Part shown: in pieces, positions 1 to 10,699 of the stretch
Numbering within the stretch: position 1 is the stretch's first letter
Layout of the letters: every line of letters starts with the position of its first letter
Origin: Methylobacterium gossipiicola
Lineage (GTDB): Bacteria > Pseudomonadota > Alphaproteobacteria > Rhizobiales > Beijerinckiaceae
Length of the DNA: 64,000 nt
NCBI RefSeq assembly: GCF_900113485.1
Contig: NZ_FOPM01000010.1
Span: 1-64,000 of the forward strand
Direction of reading: 5' to 3'
Made by a program: the position numbers and the translations under genes
Notes under the pieces: generated by a model
What the model was told of the DNA's origin: nothing
Databases searched by the model: none
The model's input: the letters and a program-made list of their open reading frames with translations, nothing else

Positions 1-1
1 C

Positions 2-715
2 GAGGAGATGGACCTCTCGGCGCTGCCCTACATCGTCATCGTGGTCGACGAGATGGCCGACCTCATGATGGTGGCGGGCAAGGACATCGAGGGGGCGATC
101 CAGCGCCTCGCCCAGATGGCGCGGGCCGCCGGCATCCACCTCATCATGGCGACGCAGCGCCCGTCGGTGGACGTCATCACCGGCACCATCAAGGCGAACT
201 TCCCGACCCGGATCTCCTTCCAGGTGACCTCGAAGATCGATTCGCGCACGATTCTGGGCGAGATGGGCGCCGAGCAGCTGCTGGGCCAGGGCGACATGCT
301 GTTCATGGCCGGGGGTGGGCGCACCACCCGCGTGCACGGGCCGTTCTGCTCGGATTCGGAGGTCGAGAGCGTGGTGGCGCACCTCAAGCGACAGGGCCGT
401 CCGTCCTACCTCGAAGCCGTCACGGCCGACGAGGGGGAGGGCGGCAAGGCGGGCTCGGACGAGGTCGAGATGGACGGCGCCGTGTTCGATCAGGGCAGCT
501 TCGGCGAGACCGGCGGCGACCTCTACGCCCAGGCCATGCAGGTGGTGCTGCGGGACAAGAAAGCCTCCACCTCCTACATCCAGCGCCGCCTGCAGATCGG
601 CTACAACCGCGCCGCCTCCCTCATGGAGCGCATGGAGATCGAGGGCATCGTCGGACCGGCCAACCACGCCGGCAAGCGCGAGATCCTGGTGGAGGCGGAC
701 GGCCGCGAGGGCTGA
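2..715 (+). CDS. ftsK: DNA translocase FtsK, C-terminal part (5' end outside window)
   Basis: This is the end of the septum-anchored DNA translocase that pumps chromosome ends to dif during division. The visible part opens in the motor domain with a Walker B-like hydrophobic strand ending in [10 protein letters not shown], followed by the [12 protein letters not shown] segment and [16 protein letters not shown]. All of these are typical of FtsK/SpoIIIE. The last ~65 residues ([39 protein letters not shown]) form the winged-helix gamma domain that reads KOPS sequences. The membrane and linker domains lie upstream of the window. The stop is TGA at 713-715. The reading frame is open from the window edge. 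Confidence 0.95.
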   Translation, partial: EEMDLSALPYIVIVVDEMADLMMVAGKDIEGAIQRLAQMARAAGIHLIMATQRPSVDVITGTIKANFPTRISFQVTSKIDSRTILGEMGAEQLLGQGDMLFMAGGGRTTRVHGPFCSDSEVESVVAHLKRQGRPSYLEAVTADEGEGGKAGSDEVEMDGAVFDQGSFGETGGDLYAQAMQVVLRDKKASTSYIQRRLQIGYNRAASLMERMEIEGIVGPANHAGKREILVEADGREG

Positions 716-781
716 TCGGCCTCACGATCGCAGCGCGATTCAGCGGGTCTGTCGCGAACCCGCCCCCTCGGCTGCTGGCGT

Positions 782-1102
782 TCAGGCGCGGGGGCCGTAG
801 AGGATCACGCCGGCGCCCGCGAGGCAGAGGGCCGCCCCCGCGAGGTCGAAGCGGTCGGGTCGCTGCCCCTCCGCCGCCCACATCCACAGGAGCGAGGCTC
901 CGATATAGAGGCCGCCATAGGCAGCAAAGGCCCGCCCCGCCACCTCCGTCTCGACGCGGGTGAGGAGCCAGGCAAAGAGCGCGAGGGCCACGGCCCCCGG
1001 CGCCAGCCACCACGCCGAGCGCCCGAGCCGCAGCCAGGCCCAGACCGAGAAGCAGCCGGCGATCTCGAACAGGGCGGCGGCGGCGTAGACGAGCACCGTC
1101 AT
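782..1102 (-). CDS. YnfA/UPF0060 family small membrane protein
   Basis: A 106-residue hydrophobic protein with about four membrane segments, matching the usual ~108 aa of the YnfA/UPF0060 family. Characteristic stretches are [13 protein letters not shown] near the N-terminus and [14 protein letters not shown] in the middle. The family resembles small multidrug resistance (SMR) proteins but its physiological substrate is not established. I chose the ATG at 1102 because it gives the canonical family N-terminus ([16 protein letters not shown]). A longer frame upstream runs into galM. The ATG overlaps the galM TGA by four bases (ATGA), so the two genes are probably translationally coupled. Confidence 0.85.
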   Translation of the reverse strand: MTVLVYAAAALFEIAGCFSVWAWLRLGRSAWWLAPGAVALALFAWLLTRVETEVAGRAFAAYGGLYIGASLLWMWAAEGQRPDRFDLAGAALCLAGAGVILYGPRA

Positions 1103-2136
1103 GGAACCGTGAACCGGTAGGTGGTGAGGGCGGCGAAGCGCTCGCCTGGCCGCAGGGTGGTGCTCGGAAAATCCGGCTGGTTCGGCGCGTCGGGAAACCC
1201 CTGCGCCTCGAAGCACACGGCATCCCCGGCCCGGTAGAGGCCGCCGCCGGAGCCCGTCACCGTGCCGTCGAGCATGTTGGCGGTGTAGAGTTGGAGGCCG
1301 GGCTGGGTGGTGGCGACGGTGAGGTGCCGACCGCTCACCGGATCGTAGGCGGTGGCCGCCATGCGCAGGACACCGGGCGCGCCCAGCACGAAGGTGTGGT
1401 CGTAGCCCTTGGCCCGGATCAATTGCGGGTCGGCCGCGCGGATGCGGGCGCCGAGGGCCGTGGGATGCCGAAAATCCAACGGGGTGCCGGCGACGGGGCG
1501 CCGCTCGCCCGTCGGAATTTGCGCGTCGTCCACGGCGAGGAACGCGTCGGCCGCGACCGTCACGCGATGGTCGAGGACGCTTCCGGCGCCTTCGCCCGCG
1601 AGGTTGAAATAGCTGTGGTTCGTGAGGTTCAGGACCGTCGGCCGGTCGGTCTCGGCCGCGTAGGCGATGGCGAGGGTCTCGTCGTCGGTGAGACTGTAGG
1701 TCACCCGCACGTCGAGGGTGCCGGGAAAACCCTCATCCCCATCGGGGGAGCGCAGCGCCAGGGTCAGGCTCGTGTCCGTCACCCCTTCGACCCGCCAGAC
1801 CCTGCGGTCGAAGCCCTGCGGCCCGCCATGCATCGTGTTCCGCCCCGCGTTACGGGGAAGATCGTAGACGTGTCCGTCGAGGTGGAAGCGACCGCCCGCG
1901 ATGCGGTTGGCGAACCGCCCGATGAGCGCGCCGAAATGCGCGTCGCTCGCCTCGTAGCCGGCGAGATCGGCGGCGCCCAGGACCACGTTGGCGATGGCCC
2001 CCGTGCGGTCCGGAACCGCGATCCGGGTCACCACCCCGCCGTAATCGAGGACCTGCACGGTGAGATCGCCCCGCGCCAGGGTGTAGCGGGTGACGGCGTG
2101 CCCGTCCTCAGTGTGGCCGTAGGACTCTGATTTCAT
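1099..2136 (-). CDS. galM: aldose 1-epimerase (mutarotase)
   Basis: A 345-residue protein that interconverts alpha and beta anomers of aldoses in the cytoplasm. The substrate-binding GRFANRI (about residues 73-79) and HGG (103-105) are present. So is the family signature NHSYFNLAG with the catalytic His at about 174, and a C-terminal [11 protein letters not shown] segment carrying the expected catalytic Glu. Full length for the family. It is the first gene of a two-gene unit with the YnfA-like gene. The upstream region contains a short palindromic repeat (2191-2230). Confidence 0.93.
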   Translation of the reverse strand: MKSESYGHTEDGHAVTRYTLARGDLTVQVLDYGGVVTRIAVPDRTGAIANVVLGAADLAGYEASDAHFGALIGRFANRIAGGRFHLDGHVYDLPRNAGRNTMHGGPQGFDRRVWRVEGVTDTSLTLALRSPDGDEGFPGTLDVRVTYSLTDDETLAIAYAAETDRPTVLNLTNHSYFNLAGEGAGSVLDHRVTVAADAFLAVDDAQIPTGERRPVAGTPLDFRHPTALGARIRAADPQLIRAKGYDHTFVLGAPGVLRMAATAYDPVSGRHLTVATTQPGLQLYTANMLDGTVTGSGGGLYRAGDAVCFEAQGFPDAPNQPDFPSTTLRPGERFAALTTYRFTVP

Positions 2137-2190
2137 CCGAACTCCGCGCCTGCGCTTCGTCCGAGAAGACCCGCGACGGACCGCGGGCGT

Positions 2191-2230
2191 TCCCCCTCTT
2201 CATGCTTGCGGGGAGAGGCGACCCGCACGT
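2191..2230. repeat. short GGAGAGG-type intergenic palindrome
   Basis: Intergenic sequence CCCCCTCTT-N-GCGGGGAGAGGCGACCCGC. It resembles at least seven other intergenic sites in this window that share CTCTCC/GGAGAGG(G)G arms followed by (A/C)CCCG. It lies between the 5' ends/3' ends of galM and the ABC exporter. This copy is one of the more degenerate ones. Confidence 0.45.
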
Positions 2231-2252
2231 GGTCAGCGAGAAAGCCGCCCCC

Positions 2253-4034
<1,782 letters not shown>

Positions 4035-4129
4035 GTTTCTTGTGACTTTCTCAACGCCCCGCCCAATCGCATGAGGCGGTGTTTGCGACCGTGGGATCGA
4101 GAGATCAAGTCGAGGGCCAAACTTGGCAA

Positions 4130-4149
4130 TGTGATAATGTTGCATTACA
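4130..4149. promoter_or_regulatory. Zur-box-like palindrome upstream of znuA-type gene
   Basis: The sequence TGTGATAATGTTGCATTACA is an imperfect inverted repeat (TGT-R-AT ... AT-Y-ACA). It resembles the alphaproteobacterial Zur operator (GTAATG...CATTAC). It lies between the divergent ABC exporter and the zinc-binding protein gene, 34 bases before the chosen znuA ATG. Inference: zinc-dependent repression of the downstream gene. Confidence 0.55.
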
Positions 4150-4183
4150 AGCTCGGCCGATCATGAGTTCAGGATTTGGATCG

Positions 4184-5116
4184 ATGCCGCGTTGGCGCTT
4201 CTCAACCGCTTGGCCGCTGGCCTTCGCCCTGCTTCTCGCGCTTCTCGGAAGCGCGGCGCGGGCCGATGCCGAGAAGTTACGGGTGGTGGCGACCTTCTCG
4301 ATCCTGGGCGATCTCGCGAGTCAGGTCGGCGGCGACCGCGTCGCCGTCACCACTCTGGTGAAGCCCGATGCCGATGCCCACGGCTACGCGCCGGCGCCGA
4401 GCGACGCCAAGACTCTCGCGGCGGCGGATCTCGTGGTGGTCAACGGCCTCGGCCTGGAGGGCTGGATCGACCGCCTGATCAAGGCGTCGGGCACCAAGGC
4501 CCCGGTGGTTGTGGCCTCCAAGGGAATCAAGCCCATCGAGGAGCCCGAAGAGTCCGGACATGGGCACGGCCATGGTCACGATCACCACGCCGACCCCCAT
4601 GCCTGGCAGAGCATCGCCAACGCCAAGGTCTACGTCGCCAACATCCGCGACGGTCTGGTGAAGCGCGATCCCGCCCATGCGGCGGTGTACGAGGCCCGCG
4701 CCAAAGCCTATCTCGGCGAACTCGACGCCCTGGAGGGCGAGGTCCGCGCGACAATCGCGAACATTCCGCCCGCGCGGCGACGGATCATCACCACGCACGA
4801 CGCCTTCGGCTACTTCACCGCCGCCTACGGCCTCACCTTCATCGCGCCGCAGGGCGTCTCCATGGACAGCGAGGCGAGCCCGCGCGACGTGGCGCGCATC
4901 GTCCGACAGATCAAGGCGGAGAAGATCCCGGCGGTGTTCCTGGAGACCATCGCCGACCCGCGCCTCATGGAGCAGATCGCCCGCGAGAGCGGCGCGACTG
5001 TCGGCGGCAAGGTCTATTCCGACGCCCTGTCGGGACCCGATGGTCCGGCCCCGACCTACGTGGGGATGATGCGCCACAACCTCGCGGCGTTCGCGAAGGC
5101 GCTGGGACAGCCCTGA
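4184..5116 (+). CDS. znuA: zinc/manganese ABC transporter substrate-binding protein (ZnuA-like)
   Basis: A 310-residue periplasmic metal-binding protein of the cluster A-I family. The N-terminus is a Sec signal peptide (MPRWRF...LLLALLGSAARADA). A His-rich loop (GHGHGHGHDHHADPHAW, starting near residue 125) is typical of zinc-specific members. Conserved His residues occur in DAHGYAPAPSD, DPHAW and TTHDAFGYF, with an Asp/Glu in FLETIADPR. The ATG at 4184 is preceded by AGGA nine bases upstream. A longer ATG at 4163 would sit against the Zur-like palindrome without a ribosome site. No znuB or znuC is adjacent; the next gene, in the opposite direction, is a LysE exporter. The permease and ATPase must be elsewhere. 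Confidence 0.88.
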   Translation: MPRWRFSTAWPLAFALLLALLGSAARADAEKLRVVATFSILGDLASQVGGDRVAVTTLVKPDADAHGYAPAPSDAKTLAAADLVVVNGLGLEGWIDRLIKASGTKAPVVVASKGIKPIEEPEESGHGHGHGHDHHADPHAWQSIANAKVYVANIRDGLVKRDPAHAAVYEARAKAYLGELDALEGEVRATIANIPPARRRIITTHDAFGYFTAAYGLTFIAPQGVSMDSEASPRDVARIVRQIKAEKIPAVFLETIADPRLMEQIARESGATVGGKVYSDALSGPDGPAPTYVGMMRHNLAAFAKALGQP

Positions 5117-5120
5117 TCGC

Positions 5121-5753
5121 TCAGCGTCGCGATTCCGCGGCCATGCGCAGGGCGAGGCCGGCCAGCACCGTCCCCATGAGCCAGCGCTGTATCAGCTGCC
5201 AGACCGGACGATCGGTGAGGAACGCAGAGACCGACCCGGCCCCGTAGGCGATGGCCGCGTTGATGCTGACGCTGATGACGATCTGGACGCTGCCGAGGAT
5301 CAGGGCCTGAGCCAGGACGCTGCCCCGCTCGGGATCGACGAATTGCGGCAGCAACGACAGGTACATCACCGCGATCTTCGGATTGAGCAGGTTGGTCACG
5401 AAGCCCATGGTGAACAGCCGACGCGGGCCGTCATGGGGCAGGGCGCGCGCCGCGAACGGGCTGCGTCCGCCCGGCCGTACGGCCTGCCAGGCGAGGTAGA
5501 GCAGGTAGGCCGCCCCGGCCCCGCGCAGGGCATCGTAGGCGAACGGCACGGCGAGCAGCAGGGCGGTGATGCCGAGGGCCGCGCACAGCATGTAGACGAG
5601 AAAGCCCAGGGCCACGCCACCCAGCGAGATCAGCCCGGCCCGTGGACCCTGCGCGATGGAGCGCGACACGAGGTAGATCATGTTCGGCCCCGGCGTCAGC
5701 ACCATGCCGAGGGAGATGAGGGCGAAGGCGAGGACGGTGGACGATTCGGGCAT
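5121..5753 (-). CDS. LysE/RhtB family amino-acid exporter
   Basis: A 210-residue inner-membrane protein with about six hydrophobic segments. The diagnostic TPGPNMIYLVSRSIAQGPRAG motif falls near residues 20-40, and FVTNLLNPKIAVMYLSLLPQFV in the middle. The family exports amino acids such as homoserine, threonine or lysine by proton antiport; the substrate here cannot be read from sequence. It converges on znuA with a four-base gap. It stands alone on its strand, with lpxK beginning further downstream. Confidence 0.9.
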   Translation of the reverse strand: MPESSTVLAFALISLGMVLTPGPNMIYLVSRSIAQGPRAGLISLGGVALGFLVYMLCAALGITALLLAVPFAYDALRGAGAAYLLYLAWQAVRPGGRSPFAARALPHDGPRRLFTMGFVTNLLNPKIAVMYLSLLPQFVDPERGSVLAQALILGSVQIVISVSINAAIAYGAGSVSAFLTDRPVWQLIQRWLMGTVLAGLALRMAAESRR

Positions 5754-5817
5754 TCCCCGAGGTTAAACCCCATCTTTCTCGAGACCAACGACAGTCCTTG
5801 GCGATGCCATCGGGCAT

Positions 5818-6795
5818 TCAGGACCGCCGCAGGCTTGTCGCGAGCTGTGCGACGAGGGCGGTCGTCGGGAGAATTTCAAGGGTGACGGGCAGGACCGCGA
5901 CCCGCCCGGAAAAGTCCGGCGGCAGGCGGACATGATCCTTGGCCGTGGTGACGAGATCGGCGCCGAGGCGCGCCGCCTCCGCCGCCAGGGCGTCGAGGTC
6001 GGTTCGGCGATAGGGATGGTGATCGGGAAACGCCCACGTGCCGGCGACATCGGCGCCCGCCGCCCGTAGCGTCGCGAACATCTTTTCCGGCCGGCCGATT
6101 CCCGCGAAGGCGAGGACCCGGCGCCCATCCCAGTCGCCGCCCGGCACGAGGCGGGCGCGGTGGACGGGCAGGCCGCGCCGCGCGGCATCCTCGGCCACAG
6201 CCTCGCCCGGCGCACCGTCGCCGACGAGGACGATTCCGTGGACATGCGGCCATTGCCGGGCGAGCGAAACCCGCAGGGGGCCGGCGGGAAACACCCGGCC
6301 GTTCCCGAGGCCCGCCCCGGCATCGACCACCGCGAGGGCGAGATCCTTGGCGAGCGCCGGATTCTGCAGGCCGTCATCCATGACGATGACGTCGGCGCCC
6401 AGGGCGACGCATTGGCGGGCGCCGGCCACGCGGTCGCGCGCCACCACCGTGGGGGCGTGGCGCGCCAGCAGCAGGGGCTCGTCGCCGGTCTCGGCCGCGC
6501 CGTGCCGGTCGGGCTCGACCCGGACGGGGCCGGTGAGGCACCCGCCATAGCCGCGCGTCAGGAAGGCCGGAGCGGCGCCAAGATCGCGCAGCATCGTGGC
6601 GAGCGCCAGGGCCGTGGGGGTCTTGCCGGCGCCCCCGAGGGTGAAGTTGCCGACACAGATCACGGGGCAGGGGGCGTGTACCCCCGGCCGGTCCATCCGG
6701 ACGACGCTGCGCCAGCCGTAAAGGGCGGCGAGCGGTGCCAGGGCCCGCGCGGCGGGGTGCCCCGGTGCCGCGTTCCAGAAGGCCGGCGGGCGCAT
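5818..6795 (-). CDS. lpxK: tetraacyldisaccharide 4'-kinase
   Basis: A 325-residue membrane-associated kinase that phosphorylates the 4' position of the lipid A disaccharide precursor. It has the non-canonical P-loop GNFTLGGAGKT (about residues 49-59), the LTRGYGG motif, DEPLLLA, the VMDDGLQNP Walker B-like motif, FAGIGRPEKMF, and PDHHPY near the C-terminus, all hallmarks of LpxK. The ATG at 6795 shares one base with the waaA TGA (TGATG), indicating translational coupling. It is last in the operon DUF374 acyltransferase-waaA-lpxK. Confidence 0.96.
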   Translation of the reverse strand: MRPPAFWNAAPGHPAARALAPLAALYGWRSVVRMDRPGVHAPCPVICVGNFTLGGAGKTPTALALATMLRDLGAAPAFLTRGYGGCLTGPVRVEPDRHGAAETGDEPLLLARHAPTVVARDRVAGARQCVALGADVIVMDDGLQNPALAKDLALAVVDAGAGLGNGRVFPAGPLRVSLARQWPHVHGIVLVGDGAPGEAVAEDAARRGLPVHRARLVPGGDWDGRRVLAFAGIGRPEKMFATLRAAGADVAGTWAFPDHHPYRRTDLDALAAEAARLGADLVTTAKDHVRLPPDFSGRVAVLPVTLEILPTTALVAQLATSLRRS

Positions 6796-8117
6796 CAGGG
6801 TGCGGCCGAGGCCAGTTCGGCGAGCTGCATCTGCGCGATGAACGGATCGAGCACCGCCAGAGTGCGGTCGACGGCGCCCTCGAACGGCGCGAGGGCAGCG
6901 GCGCCCGCGCGGGCCATGGCGTCGATGCGGGCCGGATCGGCGAGGAGCTCGTCGAGGGCCACCGCGAGGTCGGCGCCGTCGGCGACGCAGCGGGCACCGC
7001 CGGCGGCGTCGAGGGCGCCATAGACTTGCGAGAAATTGAAGATGTGCGGCCCGTGCAGCACGGCCGCTCCGAGGCGCGTCGGCTCGATGGGGTTCTGGCC
7101 GCCCCGCTCCACGAGGGAGCCGCCGAGATACACCACAGTGGCCAGACGATAGAACAGTCCGAGTTCGCCCAGGGTGTCGGCGACGTAGAGGGCGATCTCC
7201 CCGTGTGGGCGCTCGCCCTGCGAGCGGCGCGCGCTGCGCAAACCCTCCGCCGCCGCCCGGGCGGCGACATCGCCGCCACGATGCGGATGGCGCGGCACCA
7301 CGATGGTGAGGAGGCTGGGCCAGCGCCGCTTCAGGGCCGCGTGGACGCCCGCCACCACGGCGTCCTCCCCCGGATGGGTGCTCGCCGCGACCCAGACCGG
7401 GCGGTCGCCGATGCAGTCGCGCAGATGCGCGTGCTCCTGCGCGTCCACGGGGGGCACCTCGGAATCGTATTTGAGATTGCCGGCGACGCTGACGCGGGGG
7501 GCGCCGAGGCGGGCGAAGCGGGCCGCATCCGCCTCCGTCTGGGCGAGGCAGACGGAGATGCGCGACAGGAGCGCCCTGGCCGTGCGCGGCGTGCGGCTCC
7601 AGCCCCGGAACGAACGCTCGGATATCCGGCCGTTGACGAGGAGGAGGGGGATCGCGCGGGTGTGCAGCCCCACGATGGTGCTCGGCCAGATCTCGGATTC
7701 CGCCACGAGGGCGAGGTCCGGCCGCCAATGGTCGAGGAAGCGGGCGACCCAGCGGGGCGCGTCGAGGGGAACGTACTGGTGCAGGGCGCCCGGCGGGAGG
7801 CGCGGGCCGATGAGGTCGGCGGCGCTGCGGGTTCCCGTGGTGACGAGGACCGAGAAGCCCCGCGCGATCATGCCGTCGACGAGGCCGACGAGGGACAGGA
7901 TCTCGCCGACACTGGCCCCGTGCATCCACACGAGGGGGCCGGGGGGCCGAGCCCGGCCCGGCAGGCCCCGGCGCTCGGAGAGGCGGCCCGGATCCTCCTT
8001 GCCGCGGCGGGCGCGCCACGCGAGCAGGCCGGCGACGGCGGGCTCGCCGAACACGAGGCCGGAGCGGTAGACCCGCAGGAGCGCCGTGAGGGGCGGCGCC
8101 TCCGGGGGCGTCGTCAC
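6795..8117 (-). CDS. waaA: 3-deoxy-D-manno-octulosonic acid (Kdo) transferase
   Basis: A 440-residue GT30 glycosyltransferase that adds Kdo to lipid IVA from CMP-Kdo at the inner membrane. The catalytic-base motif MHGASVGE is present, with Glu at about 72. LVAESEIWPS, LVNGRISERSF, GNLKYD, AASTHPGE, VPRHPHR, YLGGSLVERGGQNPIEP and HGPHIFNF are all family motifs. The start is GTG at 8117, overlapping the upstream acyltransferase stop by four bases (GTGA). The N-terminal membrane segment is weak compared with E. coli WaaA. Confidence 0.96.
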   Translation of the reverse strand: MTTPPEAPPLTALLRVYRSGLVFGEPAVAGLLAWRARRGKEDPGRLSERRGLPGRARPPGPLVWMHGASVGEILSLVGLVDGMIARGFSVLVTTGTRSAADLIGPRLPPGALHQYVPLDAPRWVARFLDHWRPDLALVAESEIWPSTIVGLHTRAIPLLLVNGRISERSFRGWSRTPRTARALLSRISVCLAQTEADAARFARLGAPRVSVAGNLKYDSEVPPVDAQEHAHLRDCIGDRPVWVAASTHPGEDAVVAGVHAALKRRWPSLLTIVVPRHPHRGGDVAARAAAEGLRSARRSQGERPHGEIALYVADTLGELGLFYRLATVVYLGGSLVERGGQNPIEPTRLGAAVLHGPHIFNFSQVYGALDAAGGARCVADGADLAVALDELLADPARIDAMARAGAAALAPFEGAVDRTLAVLDPFIAQMQLAELASAAP

Positions 8118-8836
8118 GCGGGGTTCCCCACCCGGTCGAGCCGGCCGACGAGGGTGTAGGCGCGGTCGTGGACGCGGTTCATCTCGGCCTCGACCGCGAC
8201 CCGCAGGGCCTCGAATTCCTGCGGTTCGACCTCGCGGGGGATGGAGATCGGCGTTCCGAACACCATGGCCCCCCGGCCGAAGGGGAGACCGAAACAGGCC
8301 CGGTCCCAGCTCTTGAGGCGCAGATGCCGGCTCGTCACCACGGCGACGGGCACGATGGGGCGCCCGGAGAAGCGCGCGAGGGTGAGGATGCCGGCGTCGC
8401 AGCGCCGCGACACCTTCGGGACGTCGGCGCTGAAGGCAACGGATTCGCCGTTCTTGAGGGCGCGCAGCATGGCGCGCAACCCCTCCGCCCCGCCCTTGGC
8501 CTTCACGTCGCGCACGGCCCGGCCGCGCGCCCCAGAGGCGCGGATCACCCGCACCCCCATGCGCTCAAGCGCGATGGTGTTGATGTTGCCGTCGGGCGAG
8601 CGTGAGATGATCGTGGCGATGCGGTCGTGCGGCCGTCGCATGAACGAGATCATCGTGTGCTGGCCGTGCCACATGCCGGCGATGAACGGGGAAAGATCGT
8701 CGAGCCACGGATCGGGGGTCGCCGGCTCCACCACGAAGCGGTTGGTGGCGCGGACGAAGCGCAGGTAGCCGCCCGCGAAGCGGCCGAGGGCCTGCTGGAC
8801 CGGCGGAGCGCGGCCGATGCGCTTGAGGAGACTCAT
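8114..8836 (-). CDS. DUF374 lysophospholipid acyltransferase-like protein
   Basis: A 240-residue protein of the DUF374 branch of the LPLAT superfamily. The motif GMWHGQHTMISF (near residue 55) carries the acyltransferase His. ATIISRSPDGNINTIALERMGVRVIRASGARG, AFSADVPKVSRR and FSGRPIVPVAV follow in family order. Genes of this family routinely precede waaA-lpxK in Hyphomicrobiales, suggesting a lipid A acylation role, but the exact acceptor is unproved. The ATG at 8836 (MSLLKRIGRAP) begins the conserved part; the 63 residues upstream in the open frame look non-coding. It is the first gene of the lipid A operon. Confidence 0.88.
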   Translation of the reverse strand: MSLLKRIGRAPPVQQALGRFAGGYLRFVRATNRFVVEPATPDPWLDDLSPFIAGMWHGQHTMISFMRRPHDRIATIISRSPDGNINTIALERMGVRVIRASGARGRAVRDVKAKGGAEGLRAMLRALKNGESVAFSADVPKVSRRCDAGILTLARFSGRPIVPVAVVTSRHLRLKSWDRACFGLPFGRGAMVFGTPISIPREVEPQEFEALRVAVEAEMNRVHDRAYTLVGRLDRVGNPA

Positions 8837-9014
8837 GAACCTGCCTTCGCGCGACGACTCACGGCCTGCCCGGTCGTGAACGCCGGATCGAGGGGCCTTG
8901 GCCGATGCCGGGCGGTGTCTAACGCCGTTGCGCGCGGCGACGCAACGGCGCCCGTGCCGCCGGATCGTACGGCGCAGGGGCGAAATCCCACCCGAAGGCG
9001 CCGAGACCCCCTTG

Positions 9015-9054
9015 CCTGGAATCATTCCAATCTCTAGTTTATAATAATTCCAAG
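9015..9054 (+). promoter_or_regulatory. tandem ICE (Irr)-like sites and -10 box
   Basis: Two near-matches to the iron control element TTTAGAA-N3-TTCTAAA lie in tandem. The first, 9015-9031, has core GAATCATTC. The second, 9038-9054, is TTTATAATAATTCCAAG and matches 11 of 14 defined positions. A perfect TATAAT occurs at 9040-9045 inside the second site. The chosen ATG of the MbfA-like gene is 16 bases further on. The layout suggests Irr-type repression at the core promoter. This is seen by eye only; binding is inferred. Confidence 0.5.
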
Positions 9055-9069
9055 ATGGAGATCGCCGCC

Positions 9070-9603
9070 ATGATCGCCGAGGCCGCCACCCCGATTTCGC
9101 CCGGCATGTCCGCCGACGAGGACCGCCGGGCCTTCGTCCTGCGCTATGTCCAGCCGGGGCTGGCCGGCCTCATCGACGGCTCGGTCTCGACCCTGGCGCC
9201 GATCTTCGCAGCCGCCTTCGCCACCCACAGCAACGCCGCGACCTTCCTGGTCGGTCTGGCGGCTTCCATCGGGGCCGGGATCAGCATGGGATTCACGGAG
9301 GCTTTGTCGGATGACGGCTCGATCACCGGACGCGGCTCGCCGGGGATGCGCGGCCTCGTCTGCGGGGTGATGACGACGCTGGGCGGCCTCGGTCACACCC
9401 TGCCGTATCTGGTGCCCGACCGCTGGCCGAACGCCTTTGCGTGGGCGACGGGCCTCGCCGCGTTCGTGGTCGCCGTCGAACTCGTGCTCATCGCCGGCAT
9501 CCGCACGCGCTACATGGCCACACCCTTCTGGCGGGCAGCCCTTCAGGTGGTGCTGGGCGGCGCCCTGGTGCTCGCCACCGGCATCGCCATCGGCAGCGCC
9601 TGA
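9070..9603 (+). CDS. VIT1/MbfA-type iron exporter, membrane domain only
   Basis: A 177-residue membrane protein matching the C-terminal VIT1 half of the membrane-bound ferritin MbfA. RAFVLRYVQPGLAGLIDGSVSTLAPIF, GLAASIGAGISMGFTEALSDDG, GRGSPGMRGLVCGVMTTLGGLGHTLPYL and TPFWRAALQVVLGGALV are all present. MbfA exports iron and also carries an N-terminal ferritin-like (erythrin) domain. Here that domain is absent, and no ORF upstream supplies it. The ATG at 9070 has GGAG nine bases upstream. An ATG at 9055 abuts the ICE-like site and lacks a ribosome site. Predicted role: inner-membrane iron efflux under iron control. Confidence 0.82.
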   Translation: MIAEAATPISPGMSADEDRRAFVLRYVQPGLAGLIDGSVSTLAPIFAAAFATHSNAATFLVGLAASIGAGISMGFTEALSDDGSITGRGSPGMRGLVCGVMTTLGGLGHTLPYLVPDRWPNAFAWATGLAAFVVAVELVLIAGIRTRYMATPFWRAALQVVLGGALVLATGIAIGSA

Positions 9604-9689
9604 CAGGGCCTTCCGCGAAAAACACGCCGGTTGACCCCGGCGCCCGCAATGGCGATGCGGGGGGACGCCTCCTGCCGAAACGGACGCCC

Positions 9690-10589
9690 ATGTTCCGCCT
9701 CGCCCACATCACCGATCCGCATGTCGGGCCGCTGCCGCGCCCGCGCCTGCGCCAACTCTTCAGCAAGCGCGCCACGGGCTACGTGAACTGGCGGCGCGGG
9801 CGCAAGAACGCCCACGACATGGACCTGCTGGCCGCCCTGGTGGCCGATCTCCAGGCGCAGCCGCACGACCACATCGCCTGCACGGGCGACCTCTGCAACA
9901 TCGGCCTGCCGAGCGAGTGGGCGACCTCGCGGGTGTTCCTCGAAGCCCTGGGCAGCCCCGACACCGTGAGCTTCGTGCCGGGCAACCACGACGCCTATGT
10001 GCGCGGCTCCCTCGACGGGCTGCTCGCCGCCTGCGGGGCCTGGACCACGGACGACGACGGCACGGCGGGGGTGTTTCCCTACCTGCGCCGACGCGGACCC
10101 GTGGCCCTGATCGGCCTCTCGTCGGCGATTCCCACGAAGCCGTTCGCGGCCACCGGACGCCTCGGTGCGCCGCAGATCACGGCGGCGCGAGGGATGCTGG
10201 AGCGCCTTGGCACCGAAGCCGAGCCGCCATGCCGGGTGGTGATGATCCACCATCCGCCCCATCCGGGGGGGGCTTCGTCGGGGCGGGAACTCAAGGATGC
10301 GGAAGCCTTCATGGCGATGATCGCCGAGGCCGGGGCCGATCTCATCCTGCACGGCCACAATCATCTCGGCAGCGTGCATTTCGCGGCGGGGCCGGGTGGA
10401 AAGCCGATCCCGGTGGTGGGCTGCACCTCGGCCTCGGCCCGCGAGGGCGGCCCGAACCGGCGAGCGAGCTACTACCTCTACAGCATCACCCGGACCGAAG
10501 CGGGCTACGACATCCAGGGGCGGGAGCGGGGCCTCACGGAGGCGGGGCTCATCGACGAGCGCGGCCCCCTGCGGCTGCGTCCGGAGTGA
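9690..10589 (+). CDS. calcineurin-like metallophosphoesterase
   Basis: A 299-residue enzyme with every motif of the calcineurin-like superfamily in order: ITDPHVG, CTGDLCN, PGNHDAY, IHHPPHP and LHGHNHLGS. These supply the dinuclear metal ligands. The closest general type is a bacterial phosphodiesterase of the Icc/CpdA-like group. The substrate (cyclic nucleotide, phospholipid or other) cannot be decided. It starts at ATG 9690 (MFRLAHITDPHV), where the fold begins. The in-frame upstream extension is not family-like. It stands alone. Confidence 0.88.
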   Translation: MFRLAHITDPHVGPLPRPRLRQLFSKRATGYVNWRRGRKNAHDMDLLAALVADLQAQPHDHIACTGDLCNIGLPSEWATSRVFLEALGSPDTVSFVPGNHDAYVRGSLDGLLAACGAWTTDDDGTAGVFPYLRRRGPVALIGLSSAIPTKPFAATGRLGAPQITAARGMLERLGTEAEPPCRVVMIHHPPHPGGASSGRELKDAEAFMAMIAEAGADLILHGHNHLGSVHFAAGPGGKPIPVVGCTSASAREGGPNRRASYYLYSITRTEAGYDIQGRERGLTEAGLIDERGPLRLRPE

Positions 10590-10699
10590 CGACCGGGCGC
10601 GCGCCGCCCGCGTGCGGGCGACGCGATCTCGTCGTCAGACGAGCACCCATCGGTTCCGCCGGCATGGCGGAGTTCGGCTTGGCTCCGACGGATGCGGGA

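Noticed and set aside
6796-8019. 733-codon frame joined upstream to lpxK
   Set aside because: Only the last 325 codons are LpxK. The upstream part is an arginine/proline-rich shadow of waaA.
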